Positions 28,888 through 38,025 of a stretch of 64,000 bases of DNA are shown here, piece by piece (the stretch's first letter is position 1; each line of letters starts with the position of its first letter). The translations under genes and the position numbers were made by a program. The stretch comes from Bacillus swezeyi. Its GTDB lineage: Bacteria > Bacillota > Bacilli > Bacillales > Bacillaceae. The notes under the pieces were generated by a model. The model worked only from the letters and a program-made list of their open reading frames with translations. It was not told the DNA's origin and searched no databases. Location: positions 1 to 64,000 of the forward strand of contig NZ_MRBK01000015.1 in assembly GCF_001969815.1 (NCBI RefSeq), in the 5' to 3' direction.

Positions 28888-30090
28888 ATGAGCAAAACGA
28901 TTCCTGTAACAGTATTAAGCGGCTACTTGGGAGCGGGCAAAACGACTCTGCTGAATTACATATTGCAAAATCGCCAGGGGATGAAAGTCGCCGTCATCGT
29001 CAATGACATGAGCGAGGTGAACATTGACGCCGGACTGGTTAAACAGGGAGGCGGTCTTTCACGGACAGATGAAAAACTGGTCGAAATGTCAAATGGCTGC
29101 ATTTGCTGCACACTCAGGGAAGATTTATTGGTTGAAGTAGAAAAACTGGCGAAACAGGGGAATATCGATTATATCGTCATTGAGTCAACAGGCATCAGTG
29201 AACCGATTCCTGTCGCGCAAACTTTTTCTTACATCGATGAAGAGCTGGGCATTGATTTAACGCGGTTTTGCCGCCTGGATACGATGGTGACAGTGGTCGA
29301 TGCCAATCGTTTTTGGCATGACTTCCAATCTGGAGACAGCCTGCTCGACAGAAAAGAAGCAATCGGTGAAGAGGATGAACGCGATATTGCCGATCTGCTT
29401 ATTGATCAAATCGAATTTTGCGATGTGCTGATTTTGAATAAATGCGACCTTGTCTCTCAAGAAGAGCTGGCCAAACTGGAAAAAGTGCTGAGAACGCTGC
29501 AGCCTAAAGCTAGCATCATTCGGGCGGTAAAAGGTGAAGTCGACCCGAAGGACATTTTAAACACAGGCTTGTTTCAGTTTGAGGAAGCAAGCAGGTCAGC
29601 GGGGTGGATTAGAGAATTAAATCAGGGACATCAGGAGCATACGCCTGAGACTGAAGAGTACGGAATCTCATCTTTTGTATATGAAGCCCGTCGACCTTTT
29701 CACACAGAGCGGTTTTACAACTGGATTCATTCGCTTCCGGAAAACATTGTCAGGGCGAAAGGGATTGCATGGTGTGCGACGCGCAACAGCCTTGCTTTAT
29801 TAATGTCCCAAGCGGGCCCGTCCGCCAGTCTGGAACCGATCTCTTACTGGGTTGCCGCATTGTCTAAACAAGAGCAGGAGCAAATTTTACGGCAGAATCC
29901 GGAGCTTTTAAAAGAGTGGAATGCTGAATTTGGCGACCGCCATACAAAGCTTGTTTTCATTGGAATCGATCTTTCGCCAAAAGAGATTGCGGCTGAAGCG
30001 GATCAATGTCTGCTGACAGATTCGGAGATGGCCGATGACTGGTCGCTTCTGCCCGACCCGTTTGATTGGCAGATTGAAAAAGCAAAGTAA
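28888..30090 (+). CDS. zagA: Zinc metallochaperone ZagA (YciC; COG0523/CobW GTPase)
   Basis: 400 residues. It has the Walker A GYLGAGKT (residues 12-19), the metal-binding GCICC with C71, C73 and C74, the GTP-specific NKCD, and a C-terminal CobW domain (EARRPFHTERFYNWIHSLP). B. subtilis ZagA is induced in zinc starvation and supports FolE. ATG 28888 is preferred over ATG 28882 because AAGGAG (28875-28880) is then 7 bp away. A perfect Zur box overlaps its promoter region and it is divergent from folEB. Confidence 0.93.
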   Translation: MSKTIPVTVLSGYLGAGKTTLLNYILQNRQGMKVAVIVNDMSEVNIDAGLVKQGGGLSRTDEKLVEMSNGCICCTLREDLLVEVEKLAKQGNIDYIVIESTGISEPIPVAQTFSYIDEELGIDLTRFCRLDTMVTVVDANRFWHDFQSGDSLLDRKEAIGEEDERDIADLLIDQIEFCDVLILNKCDLVSQEELAKLEKVLRTLQPKASIIRAVKGEVDPKDILNTGLFQFEEASRSAGWIRELNQGHQEHTPETEEYGISSFVYEARRPFHTERFYNWIHSLPENIVRAKGIAWCATRNSLALLMSQAGPSASLEPISYWVAALSKQEQEQILRQNPELLKEWNAEFGDRHTKLVFIGIDLSPKEIAAEADQCLLTDSEMADDWSLLPDPFDWQIEKAK

Positions 30091-30108
30091 ACAGAATCAT
30101 ATCAGCTG

Positions 30109-30147
30109 AAAAAAGACAGAAGAGGACACCCTCTTTTGTCTTTTTTA
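30109..30147 (+). terminator. Terminator of zagA
   Basis: AAAAAAGACAGAAGAGG pairs with CCTCTTTTGTCTTTTTT around ACAC. Confidence 0.9.
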
Positions 30148-30180
30148 TTTTTCAAGAGAAACCCGCTTTGGCATATCTTG

Positions 30181-30209
30181 TTGACATATTAGAGAAGGAA
30201 TACTAATAT
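30181..30209 (+). promoter_or_regulatory. Sigma-A promoter of the biotin operon
   Basis: TTGACA (30181-30186) and TAATAT (30204-30209) with a 17-bp spacer, just upstream of the BirA operator. Confidence 0.8.
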
Positions 30210-30219
30210 TCTATTTGTA

Positions 30220-30250
30220 ATGTTAACTCATAATAATTTAAGGTTAACAT
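30220..30250. promoter_or_regulatory. BirA operator
   Basis: ATGTTAAC (30220-30227) and GTTAACAT (30243-30250) are inverted half-sites separated by 15 bp, the arrangement bound by biotinyl-5'-AMP-loaded BirA. It covers the likely transcription start, so bound repressor would block the operon. Confidence 0.85.
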
Positions 30251-30292
30251 TTATGCGCGGTCGGTCTTCATACATTAAAAAGAGGGGGAAAT

Positions 30293-31063
30293 ATGAAGGG
30301 AGAAACATACTATAGTGTAAGAATGAGAGCGTCCCAAAATGGGCGTCATGAGGATGGCGGAAAACATATTTCCGGAGGAGAGAAGCTCACGCCTTTCGAC
30401 GGTTTGAAGCATACGGTCAATGCCTTATTGGAAAAAGGTTTATCTCATTCAAGAGGTAAACCCGACTTTATGCAAATTCAGTTTGAACGTGTAAACGAAC
30501 CGATCAGGACGATTCAGCCTTTGCTAATTGAAACAAATGAAGCTGATTCAGCCGAAAAAGGACAAGAACTCGCGAAGGAGCTTATCAGCCAAGCGGGTGT
30601 TCCTCGAGACATGATTGAAAAAGCGTTTCGGGAAATTGCCGAATACTCGAGAGTAAGGGGCGCGGTCTTGTTTGATATCCATTCAGGCCGGCGGATTGAC
30701 GGGAGAAAAGACAAGGGTGTGCGCGTCTCACGAATGGATTGGCCGGAAACAGGTTTTGAAGAGTGGGCAGCCGGATGCGGCATGCCGCCGAATCCGCGAA
30801 TGAAGGAGGCGCTTGCAGTTGCGGCAAAGGTATCTGGGCACCCGGCTGTAGTCGCTGAATTATGCTGGTCTGATGATCCTGATTACATAACGGGCTATGT
30901 TGCCGCTGGAGAGCTGGGCTATCAGCGGATCACAAAAATGAAAGAGTATGGAGACGAAAGCGGCTGCCGAATTTTTTTTGTTGATGGATTGATAGATATG
31001 AAGAACTGCATAGACTATTTGGAAAAACAGCCTGTATTGATTCAGTCGGGGGGAGAAGGATGA
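30293..31063 (+). CDS. bioW: 6-carboxyhexanoate-CoA ligase (pimeloyl-CoA synthetase) BioW
   Basis: 256 residues, the usual size of BioW. It activates pimelate with ATP and CoA to give pimeloyl-CoA, the first committed intermediate of the Bacillus biotin route. The family opening [20 protein letters not shown], the internal [16 protein letters not shown] and C-terminal [20 protein letters not shown] are recognisable. AGAGGGGG precedes the ATG. It overlaps bioA by 4 bp (ATGA) and is the first gene behind the BirA-regulated promoter. Confidence 0.93.
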   Translation: MKGETYYSVRMRASQNGRHEDGGKHISGGEKLTPFDGLKHTVNALLEKGLSHSRGKPDFMQIQFERVNEPIRTIQPLLIETNEADSAEKGQELAKELISQAGVPRDMIEKAFREIAEYSRVRGAVLFDIHSGRRIDGRKDKGVRVSRMDWPETGFEEWAAGCGMPPNPRMKEALAVAAKVSGHPAVVAELCWSDDPDYITGYVAAGELGYQRITKMKEYGDESGCRIFFVDGLIDMKNCIDYLEKQPVLIQSGGEG

Positions 31064-32406
31064 ACCAATCACTAATTGAAAAAAGCAAACAGCATTTGTG
31101 GCTGCCTTTTACACAAATGAAAGACTATGATGAACATCCATTAATCATCGAAAGCGGAGAAGGCATTAAGCTAAAAGATATAGACGGCAAGGAATACTAT
31201 GACGGATTTTCTTCAGTGTGGCTCAATGTACACGGACACCGCAAAACGGAACTAGATGAGGCGATTAAAAAACAGCTTGGGAAAATTGCGCATTCTACGT
31301 TGTTGGGGATGACGAATGTTCCAGCGACAGAGCTTGCCGAGATATTAGTCAAAATAAGCCCTGAAAAGCTGACGCGCGTTTTTTATTCTGACAGCGGGGC
31401 CGAAGCCATGGAAATTGCTTTGAAAATGGCATTTCAATATTGGAAAAATACAGGGAAGCCGGAGAAGCAAAAATTCATTTCGATGCGAAACGGCTATCAC
31501 GGCGATACGATCGGCGCTGTCAGCGTCGGTTCAATCGAGCTTTTCCACCATGTATACGGCCCGCTCATGTTTGACAGTTTCAAGGCGCGGGTCCCTTATG
31601 TATACCGTTCTGAAAGCGGCGACCCTGATTTGTGCCGAGATGAATCCCTGGAAGAACTCGAAAAACTGCTGATCGAGCATCACGGTGAGATCGCCGCGCT
31701 TTCGATTGAATCGATGGTCCAAGGAGCGTCCGGCATGATCGTGATGCCTGAAGGATATTTGGCAGGTGTTCGCCGGCTTTGCACAAAATATGACGTTTTA
31801 ATGATTGTTGATGAAGTGGCGACAGGGTTTGGCCGCACCGGAAAAATGTTTGCCTGTGAGCATGAAAACGTTCAGCCTGACCTAATGGCCGCGGGGAAAG
31901 GAATTACCGGAGGATATTTGCCGATTGCCGTTACATTTGCCACCGAAGAGATTTACAAAGCATTTTACGATGACTATGAAAAATTAAAGACGTTTTTCCA
32001 CGGCCACTCATATACGGGAAATCAGCTCGGCTGTGCGGTTGCGATAGAAAATTTGCGCTTGTTCGAATCAGAAAAAATCGTAGAACAGGTCGCTGAAAAA
32101 TCAAAAGCGCTTCATTTGCTTCTTCAGGATCTTACATCACTCCCTCATGTCGGCGACATCCGCCAGCTCGGTTTTATGTGCGGGATAGAGCTTGTTCAGT
32201 CAAAGAAAACGAAACGATCCTTTCCGCCTGAACAGCGCGTTGGGTATCAGGTTTCTTTAAAAATGAGAGAGCTTGGCATGCTGACAAGGCCTTTGGGGGA
32301 TGTTGCTGCATTTCTGCCTCCGCTCGCCAGCACGACCGAGGAACTGGAAGCGATGGTTTCGATCATGAAGGAAGCGATACATGAGGTCACAAGCCGTGAA
32401 TCTTGA
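31060..32406 (+). CDS. bioA: 8-amino-7-oxononanoate aminotransferase (BioA/BioK)
   Basis: 448 residues, class III PLP aminotransferase that converts 7-keto-8-aminopelargonate to 7,8-diaminopelargonate. The N-terminal [12 protein letters not shown] is typical. The PLP lysine is K280 in [12 protein letters not shown], and [12 protein letters not shown] contains the aspartate that contacts the pyridine ring. The B. subtilis enzyme uses lysine rather than S-adenosylmethionine as amino donor, and is also called BioK; the same is likely here but not provable from sequence by eye. It overlaps both neighbours, indicating translational coupling. Confidence 0.93.
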   Translation: MNQSLIEKSKQHLWLPFTQMKDYDEHPLIIESGEGIKLKDIDGKEYYDGFSSVWLNVHGHRKTELDEAIKKQLGKIAHSTLLGMTNVPATELAEILVKISPEKLTRVFYSDSGAEAMEIALKMAFQYWKNTGKPEKQKFISMRNGYHGDTIGAVSVGSIELFHHVYGPLMFDSFKARVPYVYRSESGDPDLCRDESLEELEKLLIEHHGEIAALSIESMVQGASGMIVMPEGYLAGVRRLCTKYDVLMIVDEVATGFGRTGKMFACEHENVQPDLMAAGKGITGGYLPIAVTFATEEIYKAFYDDYEKLKTFFHGHSYTGNQLGCAVAIENLRLFESEKIVEQVAEKSKALHLLLQDLTSLPHVGDIRQLGFMCGIELVQSKKTKRSFPPEQRVGYQVSLKMRELGMLTRPLGDVAAFLPPLASTTEELEAMVSIMKEAIHEVTSRES

Positions 32407-33559
32407 TGGATGGTTCACCAGCCGGCTGGACAGAACGAAAGCGGCCGGGCTTTATCGGACGCTCCCCCGGACGATGAGCTCTGAAGCAGAAGCAGATGAT
32501 CAAAAACAAGTGATTTGGTCGTCAAATGATTATTTAGGCATGGCAAATGACAAACGATTGATTGCAGCCGCTAAAACGGCGCTCTGCCAATCCGGAGCGG
32601 GGAGCACCGGTTCGCGGTTAACGACGGGCAATACAGACTGGCATGGGAAGCTTGAGCGGAAAATCGCAGATTTTAAACGGACGGAAGCGGCCCTCCTGTT
32701 TTCAAGCGGGTATTTAGCCAACATCGGTGTGCTTTCTTCATTGCCTGAAAAAGGAGATGTCATTTTAAGTGATCAATTGAATCATGCCAGCATCATCGAC
32801 GGCTGCCGCCTGTCAAAAGCTGACACGGTCGTTTATCACCACATTGATATGCGTGATCTTGAAGAAAAACTGGCAGCGGCGCAAGGATGCGAGCGGCGCT
32901 TTATTGCAACAGACGGCGTATTCAGCATGGACGGTGCGATTGCGCCGCTTGATGAGATCATCGCACTTGCCGAACGCTATCAGGCCTTCGTTATTGTCGA
33001 TGATGCACATGCAACAGGTGTTTTGGGAGAGGCCGGCAGAGGGACGAGCGAATATTTTGGCGTTTGCCCCGATGTTGTGATCGGCACCTTAAGCAAAGCC
33101 GTTGGTGCGGAAGGGGGTTTTGTCGCGGGTTCTAAAGCATTGATCGATTTTTTGCTGAATCATGCGAGAACGTTTATTTTTCAAACAGCGATCCCGCCAG
33201 CTAGCTGTGCGGCTGCATATACAGCCTTTGAGATTATAGAAGACAGTCAAGATAAACGCCGGCTTTTGCATTCATCTGTGAGAACGGTGAAAGCCGGTCT
33301 GGAGGATATGGGATTTACGGTGAAAGGAGGGCGGACGCCGATTGTACCTGTGATGATCGGAGATGCTCAACAAGCGGTTTTATTGGCAAAAAGCCTTGAG
33401 GAAAAGGGAATTTATGCGCCGGCCATTCGTCCGCCAACGGTAGCTGATGGAGAAAGCCGGATCAGGCTGACAGTCACAGCAGACCGCAGCTTAAGAGAAA
33501 TAGACGATTTGTTAAAGGGATTTCATTTAATCGGAAGAGAGTTGAACATGGTGAAATGA
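32396..33559 (+). CDS. bioF: 8-amino-7-oxononanoate synthase BioF
   Basis: 387 residues, PLP enzyme of the alpha-oxoamine synthase family; it condenses pimeloyl-CoA with alanine. The PLP lysine is K234 in [12 protein letters not shown], with [11 protein letters not shown] about 25-35 residues earlier. The start is taken as GTG 32396, with TGAGGT eight bp upstream and an N-terminus ([18 protein letters not shown]) that aligns in length with known BioF. ATG 32381 is an in-frame alternative. It overlaps the bioA end by 11 bp, and its stop overlaps the bioD start. Confidence 0.92.
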   Translation: MNLDGWFTSRLDRTKAAGLYRTLPRTMSSEAEADDQKQVIWSSNDYLGMANDKRLIAAAKTALCQSGAGSTGSRLTTGNTDWHGKLERKIADFKRTEAALLFSSGYLANIGVLSSLPEKGDVILSDQLNHASIIDGCRLSKADTVVYHHIDMRDLEEKLAAAQGCERRFIATDGVFSMDGAIAPLDEIIALAERYQAFVIVDDAHATGVLGEAGRGTSEYFGVCPDVVIGTLSKAVGAEGGFVAGSKALIDFLLNHARTFIFQTAIPPASCAAAYTAFEIIEDSQDKRRLLHSSVRTVKAGLEDMGFTVKGGRTPIVPVMIGDAQQAVLLAKSLEEKGIYAPAIRPPTVADGESRIRLTVTADRSLREIDDLLKGFHLIGRELNMVK

Positions 33560-34263
33560 AGGGTTTTTTTGTAACAGGGACAGATACGGGAGTTGGGAAA
33601 ACCGTCATATCATGCGGCCTTGCCGCTGTATTGAAAGAGAAAAAGATCGATGTCGGGGTGTTTAAGCCGTTTTTGAGCGGGATGCGGAGCACCCACCCGC
33701 AAAGTGATACAGCTCTGTTGAAGCAAATGTCGCAGACATGTCTCTCCCACGAAGACATTACACCTTTTGAGTTTAAAGAGCCGCTTGCTCCATACATCGC
33801 TGCTGAGCTGGAGGGAAAGGCCGTCAGCTTGGAAGAGGCTGTGAACCATTGGAAAAAGATAAGGATTCAGCATGATTGTTTTATCGTTGAAGGAGCAGGC
33901 GGAATCGCAGTGCCGCTGGGAAAAGATTATTTGGTCAGTCATTTCATAAAAGCTTTGGAATTGCCGGTTGTCATCGTAGCAAGGCCGAATCTTGGAACGA
34001 TCAACCATACCTATTTAACCGTTCAATATGCGAAAGGGATAGGGCTTGAGGTAATCGGTATTGTGATCAATGGAACCAGCAGCCGTCCAAGCCTTGATCA
34101 AGAAACCAACCCAGACATGATTGAAGAATTATGCGGTGTGCCGATTTTAGGCGTTACACCGAAGCTGGAACATGCAACACCAGAAAATATTCACAACATG
34201 ATAAAGGAACATGTCGATGTTTCCTTCATCATGAATCAAATGCAAATGGGGGCTAAAAAGTGA
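33556..34263 (+). CDS. bioD: Dethiobiotin synthetase BioD
   Basis: 235 residues, P-loop ATPase that closes the ureido ring of dethiobiotin from diaminopelargonate and CO2. Walker A is GTDTGVGKT near the N-terminus; VEGAGGIAVPL and VARPNLGTINHT are further family signatures. Start ATG overlaps the bioF stop (ATGA), and the gene ends overlapping the GTG start of bioB, so the operon is translated as a coupled unit. Confidence 0.94.
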   Translation: MKGFFVTGTDTGVGKTVISCGLAAVLKEKKIDVGVFKPFLSGMRSTHPQSDTALLKQMSQTCLSHEDITPFEFKEPLAPYIAAELEGKAVSLEEAVNHWKKIRIQHDCFIVEGAGGIAVPLGKDYLVSHFIKALELPVVIVARPNLGTINHTYLTVQYAKGIGLEVIGIVINGTSSRPSLDQETNPDMIEELCGVPILGVTPKLEHATPENIHNMIKEHVDVSFIMNQMQMGAKK

Positions 34264-35261
34264 ATCAGTGGATGGATCTTGCAGATAGAGTGTTGGGGGG
34301 AGCGGAAGTAACAGACAAAGAGGCGCTTTCCATTTTGGAATGTCCGGATGAAGATGTCCTCTTGTTGATGCATGCTGCTTTTCAAATTAGAAAACGTTAT
34401 TACGGAAAAAAAGTAAAGCTGAATATGATTATGAATGCAAAATCCGGCCTTTGCCCGGAAAACTGCGGCTACTGTTCCCAGTCAGCCATATCAAAAGCAC
34501 CGATCGATTCTTATCGGATGATGGACAAAGGAACACTTATTGAGGGCGCAAAGCGCGCACATGATTTAAATATAGGAACGTACTGTATCGTGGCCAGCGG
34601 GAGAGGGCCGTCAAACCGGGAAGTCGACCAAGTTGTCGATGCTGTAAAAGAAATCAAAGATACCTACGGCTTAAAAATCTGTGCCTGTCTCGGACTGTTA
34701 AAACCGGAGCAGGCGCTGCGCCTAAAAGAAGCCGGAGTCGACCGCTACAACCACAATATCAATACATCAAAAAGCAATCATTCAAACATTACAACTTCAC
34801 ATACGTACGATGACAGAGTCAATACAGTGGAGACAGCCAAACAATCCGGGATGTCCCCGTGTTCGGGTGTGATTGTCGGCATGAAAGAGACAAAGCAGGA
34901 TGTACTCGACATGGCGAAAAGTTTAAAAGCGCTTGATGCCGATTCAATCCCGGTTAATTTTTTGCATGCGATCGACGGTACTCCATTAGAAGGGATAAAT
35001 GAATTAAATCCGCTTTATTGCTTAAAAGTTTTGGCTTTGTTCCGTTTTATCAATCCGACAAAGGAAATCCGCATTTCCGGCGGCCGGGAAGTCAATCTTC
35101 GTTCATTGCAGCCATTGGGGCTTTATGCCGCCAATTCGATTTTTGTCGGAGATTATTTAACAACGGCAGGACAGAATGAAACAGAAGACCATAAGATGCT
35201 CCATGATTTGGGATTTGAAGTCGAATCGGTAGAAGAAATGAAAGCCAGCCTGCAGCAATAA
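34260..35261 (+). CDS. bioB: Biotin synthase BioB (radical SAM)
   Basis: 333 residues. The radical-SAM cluster motif is CPENCGYC with C65, C69 and C72, and YNHNINTS and REVNLRS are characteristic of BioB. It inserts sulfur into dethiobiotin, consuming its auxiliary 2Fe-2S cluster. GTG 34260 overlaps the bioD stop by 4 bp. It is followed after 43 bp by bioI. Confidence 0.95.
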   Translation: MNQWMDLADRVLGGAEVTDKEALSILECPDEDVLLLMHAAFQIRKRYYGKKVKLNMIMNAKSGLCPENCGYCSQSAISKAPIDSYRMMDKGTLIEGAKRAHDLNIGTYCIVASGRGPSNREVDQVVDAVKEIKDTYGLKICACLGLLKPEQALRLKEAGVDRYNHNINTSKSNHSNITTSHTYDDRVNTVETAKQSGMSPCSGVIVGMKETKQDVLDMAKSLKALDADSIPVNFLHAIDGTPLEGINELNPLYCLKVLALFRFINPTKEIRISGGREVNLRSLQPLGLYAANSIFVGDYLTTAGQNETEDHKMLHDLGFEVESVEEMKASLQQ

Positions 35262-35304
35262 ACGGCAAGAAAAAAGCAATGGGCTGACGAGACGGAGGGA
35301 TGAC

Positions 35305-36501
35305 ATGACAACAGATTTTCACGCGGCAAAGCCAAGCCTGCTTGCTGATTCAGATTTTTGGAGAGACCCTTATCCCTTTTATGATAAACTGAGGTCCGTT
35401 CATCCTGTTTATAAAGGGACTGTATTAAAATATCCGGGCTGGTATGTAACAGGATATGCTGAAGCGGCAGCGATTTTGAAAGATGCCAGATTTAAAAACC
35501 GCATTCCTCTTCCTGAAACGGGGACAAAATACGAAAATCTTAAAAATGTACAGCAGGATATGCTGTTATTTAAAAACCAGTCTGACCATAAACGAATGCG
35601 TACGCTTGTTGGCAAAGAATTGACACCGAAGATGGCAGACTCCTTTCGTCCTTATATAAAAGAAGCCGTTCATGAATTGCTGGATCAAATTCAAAGGAGA
35701 GGAACGGCGGACATTGTTTCAGAGTATGCCTTTCCTTTGGCAAGTCTTATCATCGCCAAAATCCTTGGAGTGCCGGAAGAGGAGAGATATCGATTCAGAC
35801 AATGGACGGCCCGCTTAATCCAGACGATCGATTTGACCCGATCAAGAAAGGCGTTGGCAAAAGGCGGCGATGCCGTCTTCCAGCTGACGGCATATTTTAA
35901 AAGCTTGATTCAAAAGCGAAAAACGCGTCCTCGGGAAGACATGATCACTAGATTCACCATGCACGAACAGTTAACAGAAGAGGAAGTGCTTGCAACATGT
36001 ATATTGCTTGTTATTGCCGGACATGAGACGACGGTCAACCTTATAAGCAATGGATTGTTTTCTTTAATAAATCATCCTGAAGAGCTCGGCGCACTGAAGG
36101 AGGAGCCCCAGCTTATTGAATCCGCTGTCGAGGAGTTTTTGCGCTATGAAAGCCCGACACAGCTGACGGCGCGCACGGCTTCAGAAGACTGCGAAATCAA
36201 CGGGGACATCATAAAAAAAGGAGAACAGGTATATATCCTTTTAGGTGCTGCCAATCGTGATCCGAACAAATTCAAGCATCCTCATCTACTGGATATCTCC
36301 AGAAAACCGAATCAGCACCTAGCCTTTGGATATGGCGCTCATGTCTGTCCAGGTTCCTCATTGGCGCGCCTCGAAGCACAAATTGCCATTTCTGCATTTT
36401 TGGAGCGGGCGCCCGAGCTTCGGCTGGCTGCATCCAATGTTCAATACCGCAAATTAATTGGTTTTAGATCGCTGATCGAGCTGCCTGTTGCCCTCGGATG
36501 A
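35305..36501 (+). CDS. bioI: Cytochrome P450 BioI (pimelate-forming)
   Basis: 398 residues. The heme-thiolate cysteine is C348 in FGYGAHVCPGSSLARLE, the oxygen-activation motif is AGHETT in the I helix, and ExxR lies before it (VEEFLRYESP). In B. subtilis BioI cleaves acyl chains carried on acyl carrier protein to give pimeloyl-ACP, feeding biotin synthesis. GACGGAGGG precedes the ATG. It is last in the bioWAFDBI operon and is followed by a strong hairpin. Confidence 0.94.
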   Translation: MTTDFHAAKPSLLADSDFWRDPYPFYDKLRSVHPVYKGTVLKYPGWYVTGYAEAAAILKDARFKNRIPLPETGTKYENLKNVQQDMLLFKNQSDHKRMRTLVGKELTPKMADSFRPYIKEAVHELLDQIQRRGTADIVSEYAFPLASLIIAKILGVPEEERYRFRQWTARLIQTIDLTRSRKALAKGGDAVFQLTAYFKSLIQKRKTRPREDMITRFTMHEQLTEEEVLATCILLVIAGHETTVNLISNGLFSLINHPEELGALKEEPQLIESAVEEFLRYESPTQLTARTASEDCEINGDIIKKGEQVYILLGAANRDPNKFKHPHLLDISRKPNQHLAFGYGAHVCPGSSLARLEAQIAISAFLERAPELRLAASNVQYRKLIGFRSLIELPVALG

Positions 36502-36510
36502 AAGTGAATA

Positions 36511-36545
36511 TAGGAAAAAGGGCTGGTTTAGATGCCAGCCCCTTT
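36511..36545. terminator. Bidirectional terminator after bioI
   Basis: AAAAAGGGCTGG pairs with CCAGCCCCTTTT between the convergent bioI and ion channel genes. Confidence 0.85.
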
Positions 36546-37381
36546 TAGTCTTTCTTTTCATTTTGTGTGATATAGGTTGTTAAAAGCGCCTTGAGCTCTT
36601 TGATTTCTGCCCTCAATTCTTTTATTTCTTTTGTATCCTCTTTTAACTCGCCTGTTTCATCTTCTATTTCCTGAGAAATTTTTTGGGCGTTGTTGACGAT
36701 TTCCCCGACGATCAGATTGATCATAATAAATGTCGCAATGACGATAAATGAGATGAAATACAGCCATGACCAGCCGCTTTCGGCAAAGATCGGCCTGAAT
36801 ATGCCGCTTGCCCATGATTCAAGTGTGAACGTCTGAAACAGCGTTATAAAGCTGAGCTGCAAGTTTCCGAAATATTCCGGTGCAATATATGAGAAGAACA
36901 TCGTCCCGATGACGGCGTACACGTAAAAAATGATCGTCATCAATAATATGACGCTGCTGATTGTCGGAATCGCCATAAACAACGCATTGACGATACGTCT
37001 TAATGACGGAACAGAGGTGATCGTCCGCAATACCCGGAGCACCCGGAAAATTCGGAGTACACTGACGAAATTGGTGTTATAAAGAACCAAACTGCCGACG
37101 ACGATAATAAAATCAAAAACGTTCCAGTTGTTTTTAAAGAAATGGAGTTTTTGCACGAATAGTTTAAGAGACAGTTCAATGACAAAAATCGCTAAAAACA
37201 GACAGTCTAAAATAAAAAATACGTTTTGATAAGGCTTAAAAAATGTATAGGTCTCCAAGCCGATGGAAATCGCATTTACAATAATGACAAACGTAATGAA
37301 ATACTGAAACATGCGGCTCTCGACGAGCGCAGAAACTTTGGTTTTAAATGATAAAAATCCCTTGTTTTGATGAGTATTCAC
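36545..37381 (-). CDS. NaChBac-type voltage-gated sodium channel
   Basis: 278 residues with a single six-helix domain, the size of bacterial BacNav channels. S4 has arginines every third residue, R110, R113, R116 and R119 (VLRIFRVLRVLRT). The pore loop carries the selectivity filter T186-L-E-S-W-A-S192, identical to that of NaChBac, with E188 as the key acidic residue. S6 (VIATFIMINLIVGEIVN) is followed by a charged C-terminal coiled coil (about 235-270, ELKEDTKEIKELRAEIKELK), which tetramerises such channels. A GTG start at 37381 is inferred; GGGAGGA lies 12 bp upstream. In alkaliphilic bacilli such channels supply sodium for motility and pH control. It is convergent with bioI and has no obvious operon partner. 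Confidence 0.9.
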   Translation of the reverse strand: MNTHQNKGFLSFKTKVSALVESRMFQYFITFVIIVNAISIGLETYTFFKPYQNVFFILDCLFLAIFVIELSLKLFVQKLHFFKNNWNVFDFIIVVGSLVLYNTNFVSVLRIFRVLRVLRTITSVPSLRRIVNALFMAIPTISSVILLMTIIFYVYAVIGTMFFSYIAPEYFGNLQLSFITLFQTFTLESWASGIFRPIFAESGWSWLYFISFIVIATFIMINLIVGEIVNNAQKISQEIEDETGELKEDTKEIKELRAEIKELKALLTTYITQNEKKD

Positions 37382-37478
37382 CCTGTTTTTTTATCCTCCC
37401 GTTTTGTTTTCATTTCTATGATACGTTACATAGACTAGAGGCTGTCAAGCAAGTTATTTTTTATCGGGTAAACTTAAC

Positions 37479-37508
37479 GTTTACGTAAACATTCGATAAT
37501 GATATAAT
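37479..37508 (+). promoter_or_regulatory. Promoter with palindrome upstream of yfmP
   Basis: TTTACG (37480-37485), 17 bp, TATAAT (37503-37508). The -35 is embedded in the palindrome GTTTACGTAAAC (37479-37490), a candidate MerR-type operator for autoregulation. Confidence 0.55.
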
Positions 37509-37542
37509 AAAAAAATCAAAGAAGATCAGGGGGGATATGGAC

Positions 37543-37965
37543 GTGGACTGGATGAAGATTGATCAAATAGCAAAGCGAAGCGGTTTGACCAAAAGAACGA
37601 TACGCTTTTATGAAGAAATCGGTCTGCTTTCTTCACCAAAGCGAACAGAGGGCGGTGTCCGCCTTTATTCTGAAGACGATCTGGGAGAGCTTGAAAGAGT
37701 GATAAGCGCGAAGGAAGTTTTAGGATTTTCTCTGCAAGAGCTTCAGCAATTTATGGAAATGAGCAAGCATCTTGAAATGAATAAAGAAGGCTATCTTTTA
37801 TCATTGGATAAAGTGGAGCGAAAAGAAAAGCTTGAAGATATTCAAAACATGCTGAATGAACAGCTGAGAATGATTGATGAAAAGATCGAAAAGTTTCAAT
37901 CATTCAAAAAGCGTCTGGAGGGTATGCAACATAAGGCCCGACATGCGCTGAGTCATATTGATTAA
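37543..37965 (+). CDS. yfmP: MerR-family regulator YfmP
   Basis: 140 residues. The N-terminal winged helix is of MerR type (KIDQIAKRSGLTKRTIRFYE then LLSSPKRTEGGVRLYSEDD), followed by a dimerisation coiled coil (LEDIQNMLNEQLRMIDEKIE). No cysteine metal site is evident. GTG 43 bases into the line at 37543 gives the B. subtilis YfmP length and stands about 7 bp from AGGGGGGAT; ATG 37537 is too close to it. In B. subtilis YfmP controls the efflux gene yfmO, which follows here too. Confidence 0.88.
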   Translation: MDWMKIDQIAKRSGLTKRTIRFYEEIGLLSSPKRTEGGVRLYSEDDLGELERVISAKEVLGFSLQELQQFMEMSKHLEMNKEGYLLSLDKVERKEKLEDIQNMLNEQLRMIDEKIEKFQSFKKRLEGMQHKARHALSHID

Positions 37966-37968
37966 ACA

Positions 37969-38003
37969 AAACAAACGCTATTTTGATAGCGTTTGTTTAT
38001 TTT
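37969..38003 (+). terminator. Hairpin between yfmP and yfmO
   Basis: ACAAACGCTA pairs with TAGCGTTTGT around TTTTGA, followed by TTATTTTT. It may attenuate read-through into yfmO. Confidence 0.8.
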
Positions 38004-38025
38004 TGGAAGGAAGGTCTGATTTGTT

